Source of the DNA: JANNRR01 sp043736155 | GTDB taxonomy: Bacteria; Pseudomonadota; Alphaproteobacteria; Rhodobacterales; Rhodobacteraceae | Direction: 5' to 3' | Length of the DNA stretch: 57,327 nt | Assembly: GCA_043736155.1 (NCBI GenBank) | Contig: JAYTDA010000042.1 | Span: 1 to 57,327 of the forward strand | Shown: positions 16,054 through 24,853 of the stretch, in pieces | Numbering within the stretch: the stretch's first letter is position 1 | How the letters are laid out: each line of letters begins with the position of its first letter | Made by a program: the position numbers and the translations under genes | The notes under the pieces: generated by a model | What the model saw: only the letters and a program-made list of their open reading frames with translations | What the model was told of the DNA's origin: nothing | Database searches by the model: none

Positions 16054-16929
16054 CTAATTCTGCAGCCGGTATTCCACGAGTTCGCTCTGTTGCAGGATCG
16101 AAAAATTGTCATCCGAAATCATCGTCAGCCGCAATCCCTGGCCGTCGCGCCACACCGCCAGCCCCTCCAGATTGTCATGCACCCCTGCTGCGGTTTCCAG
16201 CAGCACCTCGCCAGCGCCAGGGTCGATCCCTGACAGATCGTACCGCACCACCCGGCTCAAGAACCCGCGCAGCCCCAGAAAGTCGCGATAGAGCACATAA
16301 AGCCGCCCGTCCGGCCCGAAATCGGCGCTGACCGGCAGCCAGTTGCCAACGGCGGCAATCGCAAACGGCCGGGTCCAGCGCCCCTGCTGCAACCGATAGA
16401 CCGGAAAGGCGCGGTTGCGCAGCATCGCCCGTTCCGGGATGGCATAGATCACCCCGGCCGCATCGATTGCCAACGCTTCCGGTCCTTGATTGCCCGGAAA
16501 GGCGGCAAACTCGCGCGGGCTGGGCAGCGCAATCTCCGGCCCGCCGATTGCCGGGTAATGTGCCACCCGCGCCTCACCTTCAAACGACACCCAGATGCCG
16601 CCAAAGCGATCCCGGGCAACGCCTTCGGCATCGGCAAACTTGCCCAGCAGCCGCTGGCCATGGGCATTGCGGACCCAGTCCTGCAGCAGAATGCTGGCCG
16701 TGGTCACCACCCCGGTGCCATCACGATCCAGCCGCCCCGCCAACACCTGCCCCCGGTCGGAGATTGCGACATAGGCCCTGCCATCCTCCGACAGGTCCAG
16801 CGCCGAAAAGCCGCCAAAAGCCGGGCTATCGACCTGCCAGACAAAGCTGCCGATGTAGGTGGCGGGCTCGGCGCTGGCTCCATGCACCAGCAGCGCCAGC
16901 CCTAGGGCGAGGCCAGAACAGCGGCGCAT
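16054..16929 (-). CDS. Secreted esterase-like / phytase-like beta-propeller protein
   Basis: 291 residues from ATG 16929, chosen because MRRCSGLALGLALLVHGASA is a clean signal peptide; the ORF extends upstream into mepA without homology. Motifs GGFSALDLSEDGRAYVAISDRG, NAHGQRLLGKFADAEGVARD, NQGPEALAIDAAGVIYAIPE and VHDNLEGLAVWRDGQGLRLTMISDDN are the repeated blades of the esterase-like-activity-of-phytase family (PF13449). The substrate in this family is poorly defined. Its start lies 28 bases inside the end of mepA, so it is the last gene of an MFS-mepA-esterase operon. Periplasmic location inferred. Confidence 0.82.
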   Translation of the reverse strand: MRRCSGLALGLALLVHGASAEPATYIGSFVWQVDSPAFGGFSALDLSEDGRAYVAISDRGQVLAGRLDRDGTGVVTTASILLQDWVRNAHGQRLLGKFADAEGVARDRFGGIWVSFEGEARVAHYPAIGGPEIALPSPREFAAFPGNQGPEALAIDAAGVIYAIPERAMLRNRAFPVYRLQQGRWTRPFAIAAVGNWLPVSADFGPDGRLYVLYRDFLGLRGFLSRVVRYDLSGIDPGAGEVLLETAAGVHDNLEGLAVWRDGQGLRLTMISDDNFSILQQSELVEYRLQN

Positions 16930-17792
16930 TGGGTCGGCAGATCGGCCATGGTGAATTCGCGCGGTGTTTTCGCCCTGGGCACCTTTGGCGCATTGGGGTC
17001 CGGCGGTGGCGGGTTCAGATAGGCGTCTGACACCCAATACATCAGCGTATCATCACAGCCGCTGCCATTCTTGGAAAGCTCTGCCACCGTCGGGGTCTGG
17101 GGTTCGCACTGGCCAGCTCCGGCAGGGCAGTTCAGCCGCACGTGAAAATGCGTCTCATGGCCATAGAGCGGCCGGATTTTCTGCAACCAGGCCTTGTCCC
17201 TGCGGGTTGCGGTCTTGCACATCTCGATCTTGGCGGCGGCGGCGATGAAAATGCGGTCAACCCGCGGGTCAGACGCCGCCGCCTTCAACAGCGCGACATG
17301 CGCCGGGGTCCAATAGCCCGTCACGGATTTCTGATCGTCTGACCGGATCGAGACCGAGCTGATGTTTTCGCGGTCCGTCACCGACAGGTTCACCCGCTGC
17401 GGCGGCAGCATCCAGACATCGGCATCCAACCCGATCTGGTGGCTGGCATGGCCCGAGGTCATCGGGCCGCCGCGCGGCTGGCTCATGTCACCGATATACA
17501 AACCGGCCCAGCCGACCTGGGTTGCGGCCACGCTCAGTTCCTGCAGAAACCGGACCAGCACCGGTTGGCCAAAGTTGCGCTGGCGGCTCAAACGCATTGC
17601 CTGCCAGGTCGGACCAGTTTCCGGCAGTTCCACCATCCCGGCACCGCAGCCTCTGGCGTAAGCCCCGACCGGCATCGGGACTTGTTGGCTGGGGGCTGCC
17701 GCAGCACCAAACAGCTGGTTTGCCAGCTGTTGCGCCTGCGCCCCGTCTGTCGCCAGCCCCAGACAGATCGCAATGATGGCCAAAGCCTTCAT
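16902..17792 (-). CDS. mepA: Penicillin-insensitive murein endopeptidase MepA
   Basis: 296 residues, peptidase family M74 / LAS metallopeptidases. Cuts D-Ala-meso-DAP crosslinks in peptidoglycan in the periplasm. Signal peptide MKALAIIAICLGLATDGAQA; the zinc motif GHASHQIGLDAD supplies H118 and D125, and HETHFHVRLNCP gives the third ligand; Cys residues that form disulfides in the family are present (CGAG, CKTATR, CPAGAGQC). The start overlaps the MFS stop (ATGA). Confidence 0.95.
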   Translation of the reverse strand: MKALAIIAICLGLATDGAQAQQLANQLFGAAAAPSQQVPMPVGAYARGCGAGMVELPETGPTWQAMRLSRQRNFGQPVLVRFLQELSVAATQVGWAGLYIGDMSQPRGGPMTSGHASHQIGLDADVWMLPPQRVNLSVTDRENISSVSIRSDDQKSVTGYWTPAHVALLKAAASDPRVDRIFIAAAAKIEMCKTATRRDKAWLQKIRPLYGHETHFHVRLNCPAGAGQCEPQTPTVAELSKNGSGCDDTLMYWVSDAYLNPPPPDPNAPKVPRAKTPREFTMADLPTQCAAVLASP

Positions 17793-19129
17793 GCCCCGCC
17801 CTCGCTTCCGGTCCTGACCCAGGCCAGCAACACCAATCCGGTGCCAAACAGCACCACCAGCGGAATCATCCCGATCTGCTGGCTGCCGGTCAGGCTGGTC
17901 ACCACCGCAATCCCCAAAGGTGCCATGAACGATGTCGCCTTGCCTGCCAACGCATACAGCCCGAACGCCTCGGTGATATGGGCCGGGTCGGATTGACGCA
18001 CCAGCATGGTGCGGCTGGCGGCCTGCAGCGATCCGCCAGCGGCACCGATCACCGCACCGATGATGTAAAAGGCGATATCCGGCAGCTTTGAGCCTTCGGC
18101 CACCGCCATTCCCAGCACCGAGGTGCGCGACACAAACACCACTGCCACCGCCACCAGTGTCAGCACCAGCACGTTAAAGGCAATCACCGGTTTTGGCCCG
18201 AACCGTACATCGGCCCGGCCGCCCAGCCATGCAAACACCGCCCCGGTGACAATCGCCAGAATCCCGAACATGCCGATATCGACAACCGACCAGCCCAGCA
18301 CACCCGAGGCATAGATGCCGCCAAAGGCATAGATGCCGTTCAGCGCATCGCGGTAGAACATCGACGACAGCAGATAGGCAAACAGGCTGCGCCTTTGCGG
18401 CAGCGTTCGCAGCGATGCCATCAGGTCCGGCCCGGCCTGCCGCAGCGCCTGTGGTACCGACAACCGCCCCGGCAGCTTCGGTTCCCGCACCCACAGGAAA
18501 AACGGCACCATGAACACCACATACCAGATCGCCGAAAACGGCCCGACCGACCGGGTGCCTTCGCGCGCCGCAGCATCCAGCCCAAAGATCGGGCTGATCC
18601 CGATCAGGGTCTTGCCGCTTGGTCCTTCGGCAAACAGCGCCAGCATCAGCACCAAAGCCAGCAGCCCGCCCAGATAGCCAAAGGCAAAACCATTGCCCGA
18701 TAGCCGCCCCAGATCTTCGCGTCTGCACAGGTCCGGCATCATCGCATTGGTAAAGGTGGTGGCAAACTCCATGCCGATCAGGCCCACGCCAAAGCTGATC
18801 AGGATCAGCACCAGATTGTAATTGCCGGGTGCCGCATACCACAGACCCCAGGCCCCCAGCACATACATCAGCGAAAACAGGCAGATAAACGCCATGCGCC
18901 CCCCGGCGCGGTCTGCCACAGCCCCGAGATAGGGCGAGCCGACCGCGATCAGCAGCCCGGCAATGCCGACGCCATATCCCCAGGCCGACTGCGCCGCAGA
19001 GCCATCACCCAGCAGGTCATTGATATAGGGACCGAAAATGAAGGTCAGCAGCAGGGTGTTATAGGGCTGGCTGGACCAGTCAAAGAAATTCCAGCCCCAG
19101 ACGCGCTTGTTCAACGATGCCCCGGCCAT
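17789..19129 (-). CDS. MFS transporter, UMF1/Atg22-like family
   Basis: 446 residues from ATG 19129; upstream in-frame sequence to 19414 is repeat-derived and rejected. About 12 hydrophobic helices. The N-terminus NKRVWGWNFFDWSSQPYNTLLLTFIFGPYIN and GSPYLGAVADRAGGR match the UMF1 / Atg22-like branch (DWxxxxY motif). Bacterial members are of unknown substrate, and Atg22 exports amino acids from yeast vacuoles. First gene of the operon with mepA, with GGGGG about 8 bases before the start; a murein-fragment or amino-acid substrate is conceivable from the neighbour but unproven. Confidence 0.85.
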   Translation of the reverse strand: MAGASLNKRVWGWNFFDWSSQPYNTLLLTFIFGPYINDLLGDGSAAQSAWGYGVGIAGLLIAVGSPYLGAVADRAGGRMAFICLFSLMYVLGAWGLWYAAPGNYNLVLILISFGVGLIGMEFATTFTNAMMPDLCRREDLGRLSGNGFAFGYLGGLLALVLMLALFAEGPSGKTLIGISPIFGLDAAAREGTRSVGPFSAIWYVVFMVPFFLWVREPKLPGRLSVPQALRQAGPDLMASLRTLPQRRSLFAYLLSSMFYRDALNGIYAFGGIYASGVLGWSVVDIGMFGILAIVTGAVFAWLGGRADVRFGPKPVIAFNVLVLTLVAVAVVFVSRTSVLGMAVAEGSKLPDIAFYIIGAVIGAAGGSLQAASRTMLVRQSDPAHITEAFGLYALAGKATSFMAPLGIAVVTSLTGSQQIGMIPLVVLFGTGLVLLAWVRTGSEGGA

Positions 19130-19238
19130 GCTGCCTGCCCCCTTGGTTTTCCCGGAATAGACAGGCAATGGCGGCGCGGCGCAAGCCCGGTGCTTGACAG
19201 ACTGCCGCTGGAACCGCAAAGCGATGCCGACCCCACAA

Positions 19239-19360
19239 CCGCGCCGCCCCGGACCTGATCCGGGGCCTCGAGTCCTCGATCCCAACAGCAGAAAACCGGC
19301 ACATGTTCCCACCGCATCGCACGCGACTCGGGGTCCCGGATCAAGTCCGGGACGGCGCGG
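19239..19360. repeat. Paired intergenic palindromic repeat (REP/BIME-like)
   Basis: Two related 36-bp arms, 19239-19274 and 19325-19360, lie in inverted orientation with a 50-base spacer. Each arm is itself palindromic around CCCCGGACCTGATCCGGGG (left) and GTCCCGGATCAAGTCCGGGAC-like core (right; 19334-19352). Such GGATCAAGTCC palindromes are widespread intergenic elements in alphaproteobacteria. It separates the MFS start from the thioesterase end and extends into the thioesterase coding sequence. Confidence 0.85.
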
Positions 19361-19904
19361 CAGGGGCGCTGGTCTGGCTTTGCGGCGGCCAGGGCCGCAG
19401 TGCATCGGCGGCAATCCAGGCCTGTACCCAGTCCGGCAAAGTGGGGGAGGGGCCCTGATGCCCGATCGCCGCTGCCATCTCTGCCGGGTTCACGATGCCT
19501 GACTTGCCGACAATTGCGCTGCGGATCAGTACATGGCTGGTACAATCGTCTCCACGCCACATCGACTGCTCCATATAGACAAACCGCGCATCCCATCCCA
19601 CACACCGGCTGCGCATCTCGATCCGGGCAAAGGCCTGCACCCGGCGGCGATAGCGCACCGAGGACCCGGCGACGGTCAGGCCCCAACGCTTTTCAGCCAG
19701 CACCCTGTCCAGCCCGGTGCGTCGCGCCAGCGGCAAGCGGCCAAGGTCATACAGGGTCAGAGTACGGCCGTTGTTCAGCTCGTTCCACGGGTCAAGGTCC
19801 CATGGCAGCACCCTGTGATGCGAGACATGGCTGCCGGTCAGCGGCAACTTTGGCGCATTGCGGTGAATGAGCAGTTCCTTGGCCAGCCGGAAAAACGGAT
19901 ACAT
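19341..19904 (-). CDS. Thioesterase-like hot-dog fold protein
   Basis: 187 residues from ATG 19904. MYPFFRLAKELL, HRVLPWDLDPWNELNNGRTLTLYDLGR and RYRRRVQAFARIEMRSRCVGWDARFVYMEQSMW are the pattern of the acyl-CoA thioesterase / THEM6-like 4HBT_2 family, with the NxH/NGR-type catalytic region at about 45. Substrate unknown. The longer ORF to 20510 reads through yggT and recQ antisense and is rejected. The last residues (PSRT and stop) are encoded by the right arm of a palindromic repeat, so the C-terminus has been rewritten by that element. Divergent from yggT, 156 bases away. Confidence 0.78.
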   Translation of the reverse strand: MYPFFRLAKELLIHRNAPKLPLTGSHVSHHRVLPWDLDPWNELNNGRTLTLYDLGRLPLARRTGLDRVLAEKRWGLTVAGSSVRYRRRVQAFARIEMRSRCVGWDARFVYMEQSMWRGDDCTSHVLIRSAIVGKSGIVNPAEMAAAIGHQGPSPTLPDWVQAWIAADALRPWPPQSQTSAPAAPSRT

Positions 19905-20060
19905 CGCGGCACCTCCGCCCCGTTCGTGCTGCGCTGCGGCGAAATCGTCAACCCCAACGTGACGGCATCGGGGCGGAACCGCAGAATTCCCCGCCTTTGC
20001 CGCCCTTGCAACCACGGGAGGCGCGCTATAGCTGTGGCGCTGCCCCTGCAAGGATGAACC

Positions 20061-20348
20061 ATGACGTCGCTGTTTCAAATTCTGATGCTGATCCTCGACA
20101 TCGTCTGGTTCATCATCATTGCCCATATCATCATGAGCTGGCTGATCAATTTTCAGGTGTTGAACCTGCGCCAGCCATTGGTCAGTCAATTGTGGGACGG
20201 GCTGAACCGCATGCTGAACCCGGTCTATAACCGGGTCCGGGCGTTCCTGCCCAGCACAGGCAGCCTTGATCTGGCACCGCTGGTGGTGCTGCTGGCGGTT
20301 TATGCGCTGCGGATCGTGCTTGCCAACAACTTCGCCTATTTCTACTGA
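20061..20348 (+). CDS. YggT family integral membrane protein
   Basis: 95 residues with two hydrophobic segments (LFQILMLILDIVWFIIIAHI and LAPLVVLLAVYALRIVLA) separated by NRMLNPVYNRVRAFLPSTGSLDLAPL, the signature of the YggT (CcmK/YlmG) family. Members affect osmotic tolerance or cell division in some bacteria and plastids; no biochemical function is established. Directly upstream of recQ by 9 bases, probably cotranscribed. Confidence 0.92.
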   Translation: MTSLFQILMLILDIVWFIIIAHIIMSWLINFQVLNLRQPLVSQLWDGLNRMLNPVYNRVRAFLPSTGSLDLAPLVVLLAVYALRIVLANNFAYFY

Positions 20349-20357
20349 CCCCACCCG

Positions 20358-22406
20358 ATGACCCCGCCGGAGCCAGAGGCGCTGCTGCATTCGGTCTTTG
20401 GCTTTCCGGCGTTTCGCCCCGGTCAGGCAGAGATTGTCGCAGCCGTCATGGCGGGGCAGAACTGTCTGGCGATCATGCCGACCGGTGGTGGCAAGTCGCT
20501 GTGTTTTCAATTGCCCGCGCTGTGCCGTGACGGGGTGACACTGGTCATCTCACCGCTGATTGCGCTGATGCGCGATCAGGTCCGGGCGCTGCGCGAAGCC
20601 GGGGTAGAGGCGGGGGCGCTGACCTCTGGCAACACCGATACAGAGACCGAAGCGGTGTTTGCCGCACTGGACGAAGGCCGCTTGAAACTCCTCTACATGG
20701 CGCCGGAACGGCTTGGCGCGATGGCGACACTGGGGCTGCTGCGGCGGATCAACACCACGCTGATCGCGGTGGATGAGGCGCATTGCGTCAGCCAGTGGGG
20801 CCATGATTTCCGCCCCGACTACCTGAAAATCGGGGCGTTGCGCCGGGCGCTGGGGGTGCCGCTGGCGGCCTTTACCGCCACAGCGGACGAGGAGACCCGG
20901 GCAGAGATTGTCAACCGGCTGTTTGACGGCGAGGCCCCCACCACCTTTCTGCGCGGCTTTGACCGGCCCAATATCCATCTGGCGTTTCAGGTGAAAAACA
21001 ACCCGCGCGACCAGATCCTGGCCTTTGCCAAGGCGCGGCGCGGGCAGTCGGGCATTGTCTATTGCGGCACCCGCGCCAAGACCGAAACCCTGGCGCAGGC
21101 GCTGCGCGACGATATGCACCTCGCCTGCGCCTATCATGCCGGGATGGAGGCGGAGGACCGGCGGATTGCCGAAACCCGGTTTCAGCGCGAAGACGGGTTG
21201 ATCGTGGTGGCGACCGTGGCCTTTGGCATGGGGATCGACAAACCCGATATCCGCTGGGTGGCACACGCCGATCTGCCAAAGTCGATCGAGGGTTATTATC
21301 AGGAAATCGGCCGGTCGGGCCGCGACGGTGCCCCGGCGGAAACCCTGACCCTGTTCGGCCCCGAAGATATCCGCCTGCGCCGCAGCCAGATCGACGAAGG
21401 GCTGGCCCCGCCAGACCGCAAAGCCGCCGACCATGCGCGGCTGAATGCGCTGCTGGGTCTGGCAGAGGCGGTCAAATGCCGCCGTCAGGTGCTGCTGGGC
21501 TATTTCGGCGAAACCGCTGAGCCTTGCGGCAATTGCGATCTGTGCGACCGCCCGGTGGACCTGTTTGATGCCACCGAAGCGGTGCGCAAGGCGTTGTCGG
21601 CGATTTTGCGCACCGGCGAGTATTTCGGCGCAGGCCATCTGATCGACATTCTGACCGGTTCCGCCACCGCCAAGGTCCGCGAACGCGGCCATGACAAGCT
21701 GCCGACCTTTGCCGCCGGCCGCGATCTGTCGAAACCGGTGTGGAACGCGGTGTTTCGCCAGATGATGGGCCGCGATCTGGTGCGGCCCGACCCGGAACGC
21801 CACGGCGCGCTGCGGATGACCGAAGCGGCCCGACCGATCCTGCGCGGTGAACAGACGATCGAGCTGCGCCGCGACACGCTGGAGGCAGCGGCTACCGCCC
21901 GGCCCGAAGCCCGGGCCCAGATCAGCGCCGGGGATGAGCCGCTGTTGTCGCTGCTCAAGGCGCGGCGGCGCGCCCTGGCCGAGGCGGCACGGGTACCGGC
22001 CTATGTGATCTTTGCCGACCGCACCCTGATCGAAATGGCCGAGCGGCGGCCGCGCACTCTGGACCAGATGGCCGGGATCACCGGGGTGGGGGTGAAAAAG
22101 CTGGAAAGCTACGGCGCGATCTTTCTGGCCGAAATCAATGGTGCCGCGCCGGAGCCGCAGCATCCAAAGCGCCGCAGGCTGGCGGGCCGTGATGGTGCCG
22201 CGATCTATGACCGGCTGCTGGAAGTGCAGGCAGACCTGATGCGCGGCGAAGACGGCACCGGCAAGCCGATCACCTGTTCTGCCGCCCTGCTGGCCAAACT
22301 GGCCGAACTGCGCCCGCGCGACCTGGACCAGCTGACCCACCTGATGGGCGAACGCCGGGCCGAGCGGTTTGGCGCGGCGTTTCTGCAGGTGATTGCCGAA
22401 GAATAG
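20358..22406 (+). CDS. recQ: ATP-dependent DNA helicase RecQ
   Basis: 682 residues, longer than E. coli RecQ (about 610). 3'-5' helicase in recombination and repair. Walker A TGGGKS with K46, DEAHCVSQWGHDFRPDY, GIVYCGTRAKTE, and motif VI QEIGRSGRDG are present. The RQC zinc cluster is complete: C374, C390, C393 and C396. An HRDC domain follows (SLLKARRRALAEAARVPAYVIF to GVKKLESYG, about 535-600), and the extra C-terminus (about 615-680, LAELRPRDLDQLTHLMGERRAERFG) looks like a second, degenerate HRDC repeat. Confidence 0.97.
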   Translation: MTPPEPEALLHSVFGFPAFRPGQAEIVAAVMAGQNCLAIMPTGGGKSLCFQLPALCRDGVTLVISPLIALMRDQVRALREAGVEAGALTSGNTDTETEAVFAALDEGRLKLLYMAPERLGAMATLGLLRRINTTLIAVDEAHCVSQWGHDFRPDYLKIGALRRALGVPLAAFTATADEETRAEIVNRLFDGEAPTTFLRGFDRPNIHLAFQVKNNPRDQILAFAKARRGQSGIVYCGTRAKTETLAQALRDDMHLACAYHAGMEAEDRRIAETRFQREDGLIVVATVAFGMGIDKPDIRWVAHADLPKSIEGYYQEIGRSGRDGAPAETLTLFGPEDIRLRRSQIDEGLAPPDRKAADHARLNALLGLAEAVKCRRQVLLGYFGETAEPCGNCDLCDRPVDLFDATEAVRKALSAILRTGEYFGAGHLIDILTGSATAKVRERGHDKLPTFAAGRDLSKPVWNAVFRQMMGRDLVRPDPERHGALRMTEAARPILRGEQTIELRRDTLEAAATARPEARAQISAGDEPLLSLLKARRRALAEAARVPAYVIFADRTLIEMAERRPRTLDQMAGITGVGVKKLESYGAIFLAEINGAAPEPQHPKRRRLAGRDGAAIYDRLLEVQADLMRGEDGTGKPITCSAALLAKLAELRPRDLDQLTHLMGERRAERFGAAFLQVIAEE

Positions 22407-22431
22407 CGGCATCCGGTCCGGGTAGCGGGCT

Positions 22432-24654
22432 TCACACCGCCACATCCATCTCGTCGCCAGCCTCCTCCGGTGCCGGGCGGCGGGCTTCGGGCGGGCAGGC
22501 GGCGGTGATCCGTTCGCAGATCGCGGATTTGCGCAAGGGTTTGGTCAGGTAGAAATCGAGGCCGGAGGCGAGGATGCCCTCAGAGTCGCCCTCCATCGCA
22601 TGGGCGGTCAGGGCCACCACGGGGATGCGCGGCAGCTTGCCATCCACTTCCAGCTGGCGGATGGCGCGTGTGGCGTCGCGGCCATCCATTTCCGGCATCG
22701 AGATATCCATGAACACCAGATCGGGGTGAAAGCTCTGATACAGTTCGACCGCTTCGATGCCGTTGTTGGCAAACACCAGTTCGATATCCAGATCCTTGAC
22801 CATCTTGCGGAACACCAGCTGGTTGGTGCGGTTATCCTCGGCGGCCAGTACCCGCATGGTGCGGTTGCCGGTGGCGGCTTCGGGGGCGGCACCCGGTACC
22901 GGGTCCGACAGGTTTTGCAACCGCCGCGCCAGATCAGAGCGCAGGATCGGCTTTTGAATGATCGCCGTCACCGCCAGCAGGTCCGCCTCATCCATGCTGG
23001 CGCGGTAGCCGGCCGGGTTGGCGGCACAGATCATCACCGGCACCACACCGCCGCGCATCCGGATCCGCGATGCCAGCGCCGCCCCCGCCATGTCGGGCAG
23101 ATCGCTGTCGGCCAGCACCACATCAATCGCCGGATCAGCCGCCAGCGCCGCCAGCGCCTCGGCCCCGGTGCGTACCGCCACCACCGCCAGGCCATAGGTT
23201 TTCAGCTGCCGTTCCAGCACCGAGCGGTTGATGATCTGATCATCCACTACCAGCGCACGCCGGACCCGGATCGGTTGCCCGGCAAAACCGGCGGCTTCCT
23301 CGGCCACCGGCAGCGTCAGCTTGAAGCCAAAGCTGGAACCGGTGCCCTGTTCACTATCGACCCAGATATCCCCCCCCATCAGCTTGATCAGCTGCTGGGT
23401 GATGGCAAGGCCAAGGCCGGTGCCTTCAAACTTGCGGTTGGACTGGTCATCGACCTGATTGAATTCACCAAAGATGTGGTCAAGGAACTGTTCCGGGATA
23501 CCGATGCCGGTATCTTCAACGGTGACGTGCAGCTGCTGTTGCCCGGCGTCGCCTTCAAAGCCCACAACCCGCACCAGCACATGCCCCTTGGCGGTGAATT
23601 TCACCGCATTGCCCATCAGGTTGGTCAGCACCTGCCGGATGCGGCCGGGGTCACCGACAAACCGGGTCGGCAGGAAAATGTCATAGTCGATCAGCATTTC
23701 AACGCCCTTGTCGCGTGCCGAGGGCTGCAACAGGATGGTGACTTCGTGGATACAGCGTTCCAGATCAAAGGGTTCCGGGTACAGAACCAGCTTTTTCGCC
23801 TCGATCTTGGAGTAGTCCAGCACATCGTTGATGATGACCAGCAGCGCCTCGCCGGAGGAGCGGATGGTTTCGGCATACAGCTTCTGCTCCTCGGTCAGGC
23901 CGGTTTCACACAGCAGTTCCGCCATGCCGACCACGCCATTCATCGGGGTGCGGATCTCATGGCTCATGTTGGCCAGAAACGCCGACTTGGCCCGGTTGGC
24001 GGCTTCGGCCTTTTGCTGCGCCTCTTTCAGCTCGGCTTCGCGGGTGATGGTTTCGGTGATGTTCAGCGCCAGACAGGCCATATCGCCGCCCTGGGCACGG
24101 CGGTCGATCAGTTTGATATATTCGCCGTTATACAGCCGGATCACCCGGGCCTCGATCACATCGCCCTGCCAGCGGGTCAGCATGTCGGTGACCCAGTCAT
24201 CCGGGGTCGCCGGGGCCACATCCACCAGCCCTTCTTCGGCGGCAAGCCGCAGCAGGCTGCGGTAACTGACCCCGGGTTTCACCGCTGCCAATCCATCGAA
24301 CAGCGACAGATAGGCGCGGTTGGCGGCCACCAACGTCAGCCCGGCATCAAACACCGCAAAGCCGTCGCGGAGGGTTTCAAACGACTCCCACAGCCGCCGT
24401 TCGGCGATGACCGTGGCGGTGTGGGCGCGTATCAGGTCAGATTGAAAGCGGGTGTTCTGGCCCTTAAGCGCCTCGGCTTCCGACCGCGCGACTTCGACCA
24501 CATGCCGCTGTTCAACGATCTGATCCGACAGCGACCGGGCATGCAGCGACAGCTTTTGATTCGCGGTGAACAGTTCACGGCTTTTCTGTTCCAGCAGGCG
24601 TTGGGCGGCCAGCCGCGCCCGCCGTTCCATCACCAGCTTTTCCGCCAGGTTCAT
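22432..24654 (-). CDS. Soluble hybrid histidine kinase, PAS-HisKA-HATPase-REC-REC
   Basis: 740 residues from ATG 24654 (MNLAEKLVMERRARL); ATG 24693 adds 13 residues. No membrane segment, so a cytoplasmic sensor. Order: N-terminal coiled coil (about 1-85), PAS_7-like sensor (about 90-190, LRDGFAVFDAGLTLVAANRAYL), HisKA with SHEIRTPMNG (H232), HATPase with DTGIGIP and GTGLGLAI, REC1 with D516 and REC2 with D650 in VFMDISMPEMDG. REC2 keeps the Thr and Lys switch residues (ALTAHA, TKPL), whereas REC1 has Ala where Thr/Ser is expected (MICAAN). No Hpt domain, so a separate phosphotransferase would be needed for output. Divergent from the macroglobulin gene. Confidence 0.9.
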   Translation of the reverse strand: MNLAEKLVMERRARLAAQRLLEQKSRELFTANQKLSLHARSLSDQIVEQRHVVEVARSEAEALKGQNTRFQSDLIRAHTATVIAERRLWESFETLRDGFAVFDAGLTLVAANRAYLSLFDGLAAVKPGVSYRSLLRLAAEEGLVDVAPATPDDWVTDMLTRWQGDVIEARVIRLYNGEYIKLIDRRAQGGDMACLALNITETITREAELKEAQQKAEAANRAKSAFLANMSHEIRTPMNGVVGMAELLCETGLTEEQKLYAETIRSSGEALLVIINDVLDYSKIEAKKLVLYPEPFDLERCIHEVTILLQPSARDKGVEMLIDYDIFLPTRFVGDPGRIRQVLTNLMGNAVKFTAKGHVLVRVVGFEGDAGQQQLHVTVEDTGIGIPEQFLDHIFGEFNQVDDQSNRKFEGTGLGLAITQQLIKLMGGDIWVDSEQGTGSSFGFKLTLPVAEEAAGFAGQPIRVRRALVVDDQIINRSVLERQLKTYGLAVVAVRTGAEALAALAADPAIDVVLADSDLPDMAGAALASRIRMRGGVVPVMICAANPAGYRASMDEADLLAVTAIIQKPILRSDLARRLQNLSDPVPGAAPEAATGNRTMRVLAAEDNRTNQLVFRKMVKDLDIELVFANNGIEAVELYQSFHPDLVFMDISMPEMDGRDATRAIRQLEVDGKLPRIPVVALTAHAMEGDSEGILASGLDFYLTKPLRKSAICERITAACPPEARRPAPEEAGDEMDVAV

Positions 24655-24853
24655 CCGCCCCTCCGCCCCTGCCAGCCCAACATCACCGGGCACCCGCAGC
24701 GCCGCAATCCGGCAGACAGTTGCGCATCAGCGTGAACACCGGGTTAAGCGGCGCGAAAACAGCCGCAGGAACCCGGCACAGGTCACTCCACCATCCTTGC
24801 CAACGCGCCGCGCTCCATGCGACGATGCGGCATTTGTAGGTGGGAGGTTTGCG

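Noticed and set aside
19905..20510. Extension of the thioesterase reading frame to 20510
   Set aside because: It runs antisense through yggT and the recQ start, and the thioesterase family start fits ATG 19904.
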